The notes under the pieces were generated by a model. The model was given only the letters and a program-made list of their open reading frames with translations. It did not search any database and was not told the origin of the DNA. DNA of 64,000 nucleotides from Pseudomonas hormoni (GTDB lineage Bacteria > Pseudomonadota > Gammaproteobacteria > Pseudomonadales > Pseudomonadaceae): assembly GCF_018502625.1 (NCBI RefSeq), contig NZ_CP075566.1:4450001-4514000 (forward strand). Reading direction: 5' to 3'. The position numbers and the translations under genes are program-made. Within the stretch, counting starts at the first letter, position 1. Every line of letters starts with the position of its first letter. This document shows, one piece after another, positions 36,971 through 45,476 of this stretch.

Positions 36971-39229
36971 ATGAATACGCTGCTGGCGCGGACCAACCGG
37001 CGGATTCTCATCGTCGACGACACGGCTTCGATCCATGAGGACTTCATCAAGATCCTCAGCCCGCCCTCATCCGATGACGACAGCCTGACCAGTGCTGAAC
37101 AAGCCCTGTTCGGCACGGCGGTAACGGCCACACTCCAGCGTTTCGTACTCGATTCGGCATTCCAGGGCCTCGAAGCGCTGGACAAGGTCGAAACGGCCCT
37201 GGCCAACGACATGCCCTACGCGATGGCCTTCATCGATATGCGCATGCCACCGGGCTGGGACGGCCTGGAAACCATCGAACGCCTGTGGCAAGTCGACCCC
37301 AAGCTGCAAGTGGCGCTGTGCACGGCCTACTCCGACTATTCCTGGGAAGACATCGACGAACGCCTGGAGCTGGGCGACCGCCTGCTGATTCTCAAGAAAC
37401 CGTTCGATGCCATCGAAATCCGCCAGATGGCCAGCGCGCTGACCGCCAAGTGGCAAATGACCGAAGATGCGGCGCTGAAGATGTCGCTGCTCGAGCAAGC
37501 GGTCGAGGAGCGCACCCGGGAACTGTCCGATGCCAACATCATTGTGCAGAACAGCCCGACCATCCTGTATCGACTGCGGGGCGAGCCGTCGTTTCCGTTG
37601 ATGTACATCTCGCACAACATCACCAAATACGGTCATGTCGCGGCGAAACTGGTGGCCTCGGCCAATTGGGCCAAGGAGTTGATCCATCCCGAGGATCAAC
37701 CGAAGGTCGACACCGCCATGGCCCGGGTGCTGGACCGCCATGCTGCAGGCGCCTCCATCGAATTCCGGATGCGCACCGGCAACGGTGAGTGGCGCTGGGT
37801 GGAAAACCGCTACATCCCGGTACGCGACGACGAAGGCCGCCTGCTGGAAGTCGAAGGCATCATCATCGACGTCACCGAACGCAAGGTGGCGGAGGAGAAA
37901 ATCTTCCTGCTGGCACGCACCGACGGACTGACCGGGCTGGCCAACCGCGCCACGCTGATCGAGCGGCTGCACCAGGCCTTCGCCGCCGCACGTCGCGGCG
38001 CGACACCGTTCGCCATGTTTTACCTGGACCTGGACCACTTCAAACGCATCAACGACACCCTCGGGCACCCGGTGGGCGACTTGTTGCTGCAAGAAGTGGC
38101 CCGGCGTATCAAGGCCTGCGTGCGGGAAAACGATGTGGTCGCCCGCCTCGGCGGCGACGAGTTCGCGATCCTGCAACTGGACGTCAGCGATCCGACCCAC
38201 TCTGCGGCCCTCGCCACCAAGGTCCGCGATGCGCTGGTGCTGCCCTACTCCCTGGCCGGCAACGATATACGGGTATCGGTCAGCATCGGCATCAGCAGTT
38301 ACAGCCCGACCATCACCAGTGCCGACGGCATGTTGACCCAGGCTGACATGGCGCTCTATCGCTCCAAGGAGAAGGGCCGCAACCAGTACCATTTCCACTC
38401 CGAGGAGATCAATCAGGAGGTGGTCGAGCGCATGACCATCACCAGCGAGTTGAGAGAGGCCATTGAACACAATGAACTCGAACTGCGTTACTGGCCGGAA
38501 GTGGACCTGAGCAGCGGCAAGATCCTCGGGATGGAAGCGCAGGTCACCTGGAATCACCGCGATCGTGGTTTGCTGGAAGCTCCGGCGTTCCTGCCCGCCG
38601 CCGAAAAGACCGGCACGATCATCGCCCTCGGTCATTGGGTGCTGGATCGAGCCTGCCGGCAGATGCGCCAGTGGCGTGATGAGGGTGTCGCGCCACCGGT
38701 GATTGCGATCAAGCTGTCCCTGGCCCAGCTCAAGAGTGGCCCCGAACTGATCTATGACGTGCTGCGCACCACCGCGCGCTGGGAGCTCTGCGCCGGGGAC
38801 CTGCGGTTCGACGTCACCGAAGCGACACTGGCCCAGACCAAATGGACCCACAACGACGTGTTGCCACGCTTGCGTGATCTGGGGGTGAAGATCGCCATCG
38901 ACGACTTCGGCACCGAGTATTCCTCGTTCGATTACCTCAAGACCTATCAGGTCAATCACCTGAAACTCGCCCAGGCCTTCATCGACACAGCCGCTCGCGA
39001 TCCGTCCAGCGCCAACACCTTGCGCGCCATCATCAACTTCGCTCGGGACGTCGGGATCGGCATCATTGCCGAAGGCGTCGAAACCCAGGAACAGCGCAGT
39101 TCATTGATGGCCACCGGGTCACCGATGAATGCCCAGGGTTATTACTTCAGCAAGGCCGTCAGCAGCCAGCAGGCCGCCGAGCTGCTGAAAGCCGGGAGAA
39201 TCATGCCGTCTACGGAGGACAAAGGATGA
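36971..39229 (+). CDS. REC-PAS-GGDEF-EAL protein, probable diguanylate cyclase
   Basis: A 752-residue cytosolic protein. REC (about 10–160) has an insertion of about 28 residues after IHEDFIKIL, phospho-Asp D89 and LILKKPFD. A coiled coil precedes a PAS_3 domain (about 190–310). GGDEF (about 320–470) is intact with ARLGGDEFAIL. The EAL domain (about 490–740) is eroded: EAL reads EAQ, the metal Asn of VNLS is Lys (AIKLS), DDFGTGYSS reads DDFGTEYSS, and LKID reads LKLA. It should therefore make c-di-GMP rather than degrade it. The ATG at 36971 follows AGGGAAATGGCG. Its stop overlaps the next start. Confidence 0.87.
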   Translation: MNTLLARTNRRILIVDDTASIHEDFIKILSPPSSDDDSLTSAEQALFGTAVTATLQRFVLDSAFQGLEALDKVETALANDMPYAMAFIDMRMPPGWDGLETIERLWQVDPKLQVALCTAYSDYSWEDIDERLELGDRLLILKKPFDAIEIRQMASALTAKWQMTEDAALKMSLLEQAVEERTRELSDANIIVQNSPTILYRLRGEPSFPLMYISHNITKYGHVAAKLVASANWAKELIHPEDQPKVDTAMARVLDRHAAGASIEFRMRTGNGEWRWVENRYIPVRDDEGRLLEVEGIIIDVTERKVAEEKIFLLARTDGLTGLANRATLIERLHQAFAAARRGATPFAMFYLDLDHFKRINDTLGHPVGDLLLQEVARRIKACVRENDVVARLGGDEFAILQLDVSDPTHSAALATKVRDALVLPYSLAGNDIRVSVSIGISSYSPTITSADGMLTQADMALYRSKEKGRNQYHFHSEEINQEVVERMTITSELREAIEHNELELRYWPEVDLSSGKILGMEAQVTWNHRDRGLLEAPAFLPAAEKTGTIIALGHWVLDRACRQMRQWRDEGVAPPVIAIKLSLAQLKSGPELIYDVLRTTARWELCAGDLRFDVTEATLAQTKWTHNDVLPRLRDLGVKIAIDDFGTEYSSFDYLKTYQVNHLKLAQAFIDTAARDPSSANTLRAIINFARDVGIGIIAEGVETQEQRSSLMATGSPMNAQGYYFSKAVSSQQAAELLKAGRIMPSTEDKG

Positions 39230-41100
39230 AAGTGCCTTTCGTGCGGACCAACCGGCGCATCCTGATCGTCGACGACACGCCTTCGATTCATGAGGATTTC
39301 CGCAAGATCCTCGGCCCCGAAACCGAAGAAGAACAGAACCTGGCCGGCACTGAAGCAGCGCTGTTCGGCACGCCGCAGAATGATCGGCAGACGTTCCAGC
39401 TCGACTCGGCCTATCAGGGTCAGGAAGCCCTCGAGCTGGTCAAGCGCGCATTGGCCGAAGGTCACCCTTACGCCCTGGTGTTCACCGACATGCGCATGCC
39501 GCCCGGCTGGGACGGGCTGGAGACCATCGAACAACTGTGGAAGGCCGATCCACACCTGCAAATCGCTTTGTGCACGGCGTATTCGGATTACACCTGGGAA
39601 GCGATGGCCGAACGGCTGGAGTTTGGCGACCAGATGCTGGTGCTGAAAAAACCTTTCGACAGCCTGGAAATCCGCCAGATGGCCAGCGCCCTGACCTGGA
39701 AATGGCAGATGGCTCAGGACGCGGCGATGAAGGTGCTCAGCCTGGAGCAAACCATCGAAGCGCGGGTTCACGAATTGCTCAAGGTGTCTCACCTGTTGCA
39801 GTACGACGTGTTGACCGAGTTGCCCAACAGCACGTTGCTGGGTGACCGGCTGAACCAGTCGCTGGCGTTGTCCCGACGCCATGACAAGCAACTGGCGGTG
39901 ATGTTTCTGGGGCTTGATCGCTTCAAGCGCATCAACAATGCGCTCGGCCATCCGGCCGGTGACGAAATGTTGAAACAGGTCAGCCGCAATCTGGTGGCCA
40001 CCGTACGCGAGTCCGATTCGGTGTTTCGCTACGGCTCCGACGAATTCGTGGTGATCCTCGCCGATATCCGCCACCCACAGCAGACAAAGGGCATCGCCGA
40101 CAAACTGTTGAACGCTATTCGCGCCCCCCTGCACATCGCCGGACATGACGTGAGCGTGACCGCGAGCCTGGGCATCAGCATTTATCCCGATGACGGTTTC
40201 GACGCCATCGAGCTGATCAAGAAGGCCGAAACCGCGATGCGCAACATCAAGGAAAGCGGCCCGAACGAATTCAGTTTTTTCATCGACGATATGAATCAGC
40301 GTGCACGGGATCAGCAAAGCATCGAAACCGGCATTCGCCTGGCGCTGGAGCGCAATGAGTTTGTCCTGCATTACCAACCCAAACTGGATCTGGGCAGCGG
40401 CCAGGTGGTCGGCGCCGAGGCGTTGATCCGCTGGCAAAAACCGGGGCACGGCCTGGTCTTTCCATCAGCGTTCATCGGGGTCGCCGAGGACAGCGGTCTG
40501 ATTGTCCCGCTGAGCAAATGGGTGTTGGCCGAGGCCTGCCGACAAGCCTGTGCCTGGCAGGCCCGCGGGCTGCCAAAAATCTGCATGTCGGTGAACATGT
40601 CAGCCATCGATTTCCGTCAGCGGGACTTCGTCGATGGCATCCAACAGATCCTCGAACAGACGGGCCTGGAGCCGTCCTTGCTGGAGCTGGAAATCACCGA
40701 AGGTGTGTTGATGCAAAACATCGAGACCACCGTCAATTCCCTGACCCGGCTCAAGGCGCTGGGTGTGCGTCTGGCCATCGATGACTTCGGCACCGGCTAC
40801 TCCAGCCTGAGTTACTTGCAGCGCTTTCCGATCGATGTGCTGAAAATCGACCAGTCGTTCATTCGCGGCTTGAGCAACGACAGCAACGACGCCGCCCTGG
40901 TCAGCGCCATCATCAGCCTGGGGCGCAGCCTCAAGCTGACCATCATCGCCGAAGGCGTGGAAACCCTCGAACAACTGAATTTCCTCAGAGCCCATCAATG
41001 CGAGGAAGGCCAGGGTTACTACTTCAGCAAAGCCGTGGAACCGGACAGCTTCGTCCAGTATCTGTGGTCCGTGAAGCCTGCTCCATTTCCCGCCACGTGA
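39226..41100 (+). CDS. REC-GGDEF-EAL protein, probable c-di-GMP phosphodiesterase
   Basis: A 624-residue protein with the same inserted REC type (phospho-Asp D88, [16 protein letters not shown]). A GGDEF domain follows (about 190–355) whose motif is GSDEF instead of GGDEF, so cyclase activity is doubtful. The EAL domain (about 370–615) looks fully active: GAEALIRW, VNMSAIDF, LELEITEGVL, DDFGTGYSSLSYL, VLKIDQSFI and EGVETLEQ. The degenerate GGDEF may serve as a GTP-binding regulator. It overlaps the previous gene by ATGA; the peroxidase gene follows 44 bases on. Confidence 0.88.
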   Translation: MKVPFVRTNRRILIVDDTPSIHEDFRKILGPETEEEQNLAGTEAALFGTPQNDRQTFQLDSAYQGQEALELVKRALAEGHPYALVFTDMRMPPGWDGLETIEQLWKADPHLQIALCTAYSDYTWEAMAERLEFGDQMLVLKKPFDSLEIRQMASALTWKWQMAQDAAMKVLSLEQTIEARVHELLKVSHLLQYDVLTELPNSTLLGDRLNQSLALSRRHDKQLAVMFLGLDRFKRINNALGHPAGDEMLKQVSRNLVATVRESDSVFRYGSDEFVVILADIRHPQQTKGIADKLLNAIRAPLHIAGHDVSVTASLGISIYPDDGFDAIELIKKAETAMRNIKESGPNEFSFFIDDMNQRARDQQSIETGIRLALERNEFVLHYQPKLDLGSGQVVGAEALIRWQKPGHGLVFPSAFIGVAEDSGLIVPLSKWVLAEACRQACAWQARGLPKICMSVNMSAIDFRQRDFVDGIQQILEQTGLEPSLLELEITEGVLMQNIETTVNSLTRLKALGVRLAIDDFGTGYSSLSYLQRFPIDVLKIDQSFIRGLSNDSNDAALVSAIISLGRSLKLTIIAEGVETLEQLNFLRAHQCEEGQGYYFSKAVEPDSFVQYLWSVKPAPFPAT

Positions 41101-41144
41101 ACGATGCGCAACGACACACAGGCTATAAGCCAAGGAATCATCAG

Positions 41145-42104
41145 ATGTCGTCATCCATTCACCACCTGCTCCTGGTGCCGCTGCTCGGATTCTGTCTGAG
41201 CGCTGGCGCCGCACCGCTGGATGAACCACTCAAACCGCTGCCTCCGGTGCCACAACAAAACCCGCTGCGGGTCGAGCTCGGTCGCCAGTTGTTCAATGAA
41301 CCGCGCCTGTCGGTCAACAACACACTGTCCTGCGCCAGTTGCCATCAGCTGGACAAAGGTGGTGCCGATACCCAGGCGTTTTCCATGGGCTTCAACGGTG
41401 TGCCTGTGACGATCAACACCCCCAGCGTGTTCAACGCCACCCTGAATTTCAGGCAGTTCTGGAACGGCCGCGCCGACACCCTGGAAACCCAGATCCATGA
41501 AGTGGTGCAAAGCCCCAGTGAAATGGGCAGCAACTGGCAACACGTGGTGCAAGTGCTATCCGCCGACCCGGCGTACCGCAGCGCATTCGCCAACGCCTAC
41601 CCGGACGGCGTGACCATGAACAATGCGCAAAACGCCCTGGCGTCGTACGAACGGACTCTGCTCAGCAGCAACTCGCGGTTTGATCAATACCTGCTGGGCG
41701 ACACCGACATCCTCACGACCGAGGAAAAGTACGGTTATCAACGTTTCAAGGATTACGGCTGCATTGCCTGCCACCAGGGCGTGAACATCGGCGGCAACAT
41801 GTTCCAGAAGTTCGGCGTCATGGGCGATTACTTCAAGGTTCGCGGCAACCCGACCGACTCCGACCTGGGTCGCTATCTGGTGACCAAGGATGAAGAGGAC
41901 CGCAACGTGTTCAAGGTACCGAGCCTGCGCAATGTCGCGGTGACCGCACCGTATTTTCACGACGGTTCGGTCAACACCCTCGAAGAGGCGGTGGACGTGA
42001 TGTTCAAGTTCCAGCTCGGGCGCATTCCTTCCGCCGAGGACAAGTTCCTGATCATCCAGTTCCTCAAGACGTTGACGGGTGAATGGGGAGGCAAGCCTTT
42101 ATGA
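41145..42104 (+). CDS. Di-haem cytochrome c peroxidase, exported
   Basis: Periplasmic peroxidase of the CCP/MauG family (319 residues) reducing H2O2 with electrons from small cytochromes. A signal peptide (LLLVPLLGFCLSAGAAP) precedes two haem c sites: CASCH at 63–67 and CIACH at 205–209. VPSLRNVAVTAPYFHDGS with later Met/His candidates is typical of the C-terminal domain. AAGGAATCATCAG precedes the ATG. The position is odd: it is inside a c-di-GMP/two-component operon and overlaps the kinase start by ATGA. That suggests its activity, or its substrate, is linked to the signalling. Confidence 0.9.
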   Translation: MSSSIHHLLLVPLLGFCLSAGAAPLDEPLKPLPPVPQQNPLRVELGRQLFNEPRLSVNNTLSCASCHQLDKGGADTQAFSMGFNGVPVTINTPSVFNATLNFRQFWNGRADTLETQIHEVVQSPSEMGSNWQHVVQVLSADPAYRSAFANAYPDGVTMNNAQNALASYERTLLSSNSRFDQYLLGDTDILTTEEKYGYQRFKDYGCIACHQGVNIGGNMFQKFGVMGDYFKVRGNPTDSDLGRYLVTKDEEDRNVFKVPSLRNVAVTAPYFHDGSVNTLEEAVDVMFKFQLGRIPSAEDKFLIIQFLKTLTGEWGGKPL

Positions 42105-43912
42105 AAATGTCTAACCGTCGCAACCTGGCATTGCTGGGCATCGTCGCCGTGATGCTGGCCTCGACGCTGCTGTTCCTGTACCTCAAATCGAATTCGAACG
42201 AGACGTCGACCTACGCTGAATCCCGTGACCTGATCGGTCGTATCAAGCAGCTGAACGCGCAATGGGAAACCGAAATCCTCAAGGCCAGGATCACCACCAA
42301 CCACAACTATGATCCGCTGGTCACGCCGCTGATCGAGATGTCCCAGTTGTGGGAACGGTTCGACACCATGGAATCGACCCACGGTCGCAACGACTCGCCG
42401 ATCTGGCGTGCCAGCCATGATGCGTACCTGACCGCCATCCTGGAAAAGACCCGGCTGGTGGAGCAGTTCAAGTCCCACAACGCCGTTCTGCGCAACTCAC
42501 TGGCGTTCCTGCCTACCGCCGAGGACGACATTCAGGAGCAACTGGCCAGGTTGGTCGATGGCGATAAACTGCAACTGCAGAACATCGCCAACGACACTTA
42601 CGACCTGCTGCTCAGCAGTCTGGAGTTCGCCCAGGTCACCTCCGACGAAAGGGCCGCCGACATTCTGGTCGGACTGAACAAACTGGCGGTGAACAAGTTG
42701 CGCCTGCCCAAACAGTTTCACAGCCCGATCGATATTTTGAGTAACCACATTTCACTGATTCTGCGCGAACAACCGGTGGTCAACCGCTTGCTGGAAAACA
42801 TCGAAGCGATTCCCGTCGCCGAGCGCCTGGACGACATCACCAGCCTGTTGAACACGGACCAGCAACAGGCCGATGCGGTCGACCAGCACTATCACTTCTA
42901 CATGTTGGCGTTTTCAGTGTTGCTGGTCCTGTTGCTGGTGTACCTGGCGATCCATCTCATGCGCAGTTTCACCGTCATCAACCACGTTAACAAAGCCCTG
43001 AAAACCGTCAATGACGACCTGGAGCTGCGGGTGGAAGAACGCACCCGTGAACTAAAGGACACCCAGAGCGAACTGCTGGACACCGCACGCCAGGCCGGCA
43101 TGGCCGAGATCGCCACCAATGTGTTGCACAACGTCGGCAACGTGCTTAACAGCGTCAACATCTCGGCCGACCTGGTCAGCCGCAAACTGCGCGCCAGCAA
43201 GGCCCAGGGGTTGGGCAAGGCGATGCAACTGATCAACGAACACCCCGGCGACCTCGGCACCTTCCTGACCCAGGACGAGAAAGGCAAATTGCTGCCTGGC
43301 TACCTCAATCAACTGGTGGAGGCCATCGCCCTCGAACAACAAAGCATGACCGACGAACTCGCGCAGTTGAGCAAAAGTGTCGACCACATCAAGGACATCG
43401 TCGCCACCCAGCAATCCTACGCGGGCGCCAACAGCCTGATGGAGCCGCTGCACATCAGCGAATTGCTCGAGGACGCCCTGCGCATGAACGCCGGCGCGCT
43501 GACCCGGCATCACGTCACGGTGGTCAAGGAGTACGGTGAGGTGCCGCAGGTCATGGGCGACAAACACCGTTTGCTGCTGATCCTGATCAACCTGATCAGC
43601 AACGCCAAATACGCCATGTCCGACCTCAGCAACCGCCCGCGACAAATGACCCTGGGGGTAAAAATCGTCGACGACGAGACGCTACAAGTCAGCGTCAAGG
43701 ATGACGGTGAAGGCATCGCTGCGGAAAACATGACGCGCATCTTTGCCCACGGCTTTACCACCCGCAAGGAAGGTCACGGCTTTGGCCTGCACAGCTGTGC
43801 CCTGGCCGCCATCGAAATGAACGGCCACCTCACCGCCTACAGCGACGGGCCGGGCAAGGGCGCGCAGTTCACCCTGCAAATCCCGCTGAAACCCGTCACG
43901 GAGGTAGCATGA
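42101..43912 (+). CDS. Membrane histidine kinase with atypical H-box
   Basis: A 603-residue kinase. A membrane helix at about 9–27 (LALLGIVAVMLASTLLFLYL) and a second at about 268–288 enclose a periplasmic, mostly helical sensor domain of about 235 residues. After a coiled coil (LELRVEERTRELKDTQ) comes MAEIATNVLHNVGNVLNSVN, where H343 in HNVGNVLNS replaces the usual HExxNP box. HATPase_c is well conserved (NLISNAKYAM, DDGEGI, HGFGLHSCAL). The periplasmic location of the sensor fits interaction with the co-encoded peroxidase, but this is inference. The start overlaps the peroxidase stop; the end overlaps the next gene by ATGA. Confidence 0.87.
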   Translation: MKMSNRRNLALLGIVAVMLASTLLFLYLKSNSNETSTYAESRDLIGRIKQLNAQWETEILKARITTNHNYDPLVTPLIEMSQLWERFDTMESTHGRNDSPIWRASHDAYLTAILEKTRLVEQFKSHNAVLRNSLAFLPTAEDDIQEQLARLVDGDKLQLQNIANDTYDLLLSSLEFAQVTSDERAADILVGLNKLAVNKLRLPKQFHSPIDILSNHISLILREQPVVNRLLENIEAIPVAERLDDITSLLNTDQQQADAVDQHYHFYMLAFSVLLVLLLVYLAIHLMRSFTVINHVNKALKTVNDDLELRVEERTRELKDTQSELLDTARQAGMAEIATNVLHNVGNVLNSVNISADLVSRKLRASKAQGLGKAMQLINEHPGDLGTFLTQDEKGKLLPGYLNQLVEAIALEQQSMTDELAQLSKSVDHIKDIVATQQSYAGANSLMEPLHISELLEDALRMNAGALTRHHVTVVKEYGEVPQVMGDKHRLLLILINLISNAKYAMSDLSNRPRQMTLGVKIVDDETLQVSVKDDGEGIAAENMTRIFAHGFTTRKEGHGFGLHSCALAAIEMNGHLTAYSDGPGKGAQFTLQIPLKPVTEVA

Positions 43913-45315
43913 GCGAACAGTCGAACCGGCGCATTCTGCTGATCGACGACACACCGTCCATTCATGAGGATTTCCGCAAGATTCTTACGCCGACGCCGGT
44001 GCCGACTGTCGAGCTGGACGCGATGGAAGCGGCGCTGTTTGGCAGTGAAGTGAAATCCACCCGCGCCCTGTTCGAGCTGGATTCGGCGTATGGCGGGCAA
44101 GAGGGCCTGGGCAAACTCAAGGACGCCTTGCAGGTAAACCATCCCTACGCGCTGGCCTTCGTCGACATGCGCATGCCGGAGGGCTGGGACGGCGCGCAAA
44201 CCATCGAGCATTTGTGGCAGGAAGACCCGCGTCTGCAAGTGGTGGTGTGCACCGCGTATTCCGACTATTCGTGGGATGAACTGCTGGACCGGTTGCAGGC
44301 GCATGACCGGCTGCTGATTCTGAAAAAACCGTTCGACAACATTGAAGTCCAGCAGATGGCCAACACCCTGCTGACCAAATGGGACATGACCGAACGGGCC
44401 TTGGTGCAGATGAGCCACCTGGAGCATCTGGTGGACCAGCGCACGACCCAATTCAAACAGGCCAGCGAGGCGTTGCAGCGGGAAATCGACGAGCGCAAAC
44501 AGCTTGAATCGCAACTGGTGCAATCGGAAAAACTCGCTTCACTGGGGCAACTGGCGGCCGGTGTCGCCCATGAAATCAATAACCCCATCGGCTTCATTTC
44601 CTCCAACCTCGGCGCCCTCGATGGCTATTTCAAACAGCTGCAGGAAATGCTCGATGCCTATCGTGATGCAGAGGAAGCAATTGGTTCCAGCGAGCTGGTC
44701 GAGCGCCTGCATCAACTACGCGATCGGGTCGAGCTGGAATTCCTGCGCGACGACATACCGCTGCTGATCAAGGAATCCAAGGACGGCATCAACCGCGTCG
44801 GACAGATCGTCAGGGACCTGAAGGACTTCTCGCGGGTGGACTCCAACCAGGAATGGCAGTGGGCGAATCTGCAACACGGCATCGAATCGACGCTGAACAT
44901 CGTCGCCAATGAACTGAAGTACAAGGCCGATGTGGTGAAGGACTATCAGATCCTGCCCGATATCGAATGCCTGCCTTCGCAGATCAACCAGGTGATCATG
45001 AACCTGATCGTCAACGCGTCGCAGGCCATCGGCCCGGAACGCGGCACCCTCACCCTGCGCACCGGGTCTGAAGGGGAAACCGTATGGATCGAAGTCGCCG
45101 ACACCGGCGTCGGGATCCCGCCGGACAGCCTGCAGAAAATCTTCGACCCGTTCTTCACCACCAAACCGGTGGGCCAGGGGACAGGGCTGGGGTTGTCCCT
45201 GTCCTATGGCATCGTGAAGAAACATGGGGGGGATATTTCGGTGGTGAGTGAAGTCGGGGTGGGGAGCACTTTCCGCGTTGAATTGCCGATCCACCAATCA
45301 AAACCGGCAGCCTGA
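43909..45315 (+). CDS. Cytosolic REC–histidine kinase
   Basis: A 468-residue protein with an N-terminal receiver and a C-terminal kinase. The receiver (about 6–150) is of the same inserted type as in the two GGDEF/EAL proteins: IHEDFRKIL, phospho-Asp D86, LILKKPFD. A coiled coil follows, then HisKA with H221 in [12 protein letters not shown] and HATPase_c motifs [17 protein letters not shown] and [11 protein letters not shown]. It could receive phosphate from the upstream membrane kinase and pass it on to the other receivers. It is the last gene of the operon; a nested REPIN follows. Confidence 0.88.
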   Translation: MSEQSNRRILLIDDTPSIHEDFRKILTPTPVPTVELDAMEAALFGSEVKSTRALFELDSAYGGQEGLGKLKDALQVNHPYALAFVDMRMPEGWDGAQTIEHLWQEDPRLQVVVCTAYSDYSWDELLDRLQAHDRLLILKKPFDNIEVQQMANTLLTKWDMTERALVQMSHLEHLVDQRTTQFKQASEALQREIDERKQLESQLVQSEKLASLGQLAAGVAHEINNPIGFISSNLGALDGYFKQLQEMLDAYRDAEEAIGSSELVERLHQLRDRVELEFLRDDIPLLIKESKDGINRVGQIVRDLKDFSRVDSNQEWQWANLQHGIESTLNIVANELKYKADVVKDYQILPDIECLPSQINQVIMNLIVNASQAIGPERGTLTLRTGSEGETVWIEVADTGVGIPPDSLQKIFDPFFTTKPVGQGTGLGLSLSYGIVKKHGGDISVVSEVGVGSTFRVELPIHQSKPAA

Positions 45316-45328
45316 ACACAACTCAAGA

Positions 45329-45457
45329 TGTGGGAGCGAGCTTTTGTGGCGAGGAGCTTGCTCCCGCTCGGCTGCGAAGCAGTCGCAAAGCTTTTGGGGC
45401 CGCTTCGCGACCCAGCGGGAGCAAGCTCCCTCGCCACAAAGGCTCGCTCCCACAGGG
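45329..45457. repeat. Nested REPIN: GGCGAGG class inside TGTGGGAGC class
   Basis: The outer arms TGTGGGAGCGAGC (45329) and GCTCGCTCCCACA (ending 45455) are of one class. Between them is a complete REPIN of the other class, from TGTGGCGAGGAGCTTGCTCC to its inverted arm ending CTCCCTCGCCACA. The inner left arm lacks one G. Confidence 0.88.
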
Positions 45458-45476
45458 TTCCTCACAAGTCAGGTGG

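Noticed and set aside
37067..38959. Minus-strand open frame of 630 codons opposite the REC-PAS-GGDEF-EAL gene
   Set aside because: Shadow frame; the plus strand encodes intact GGDEF and PAS motifs.
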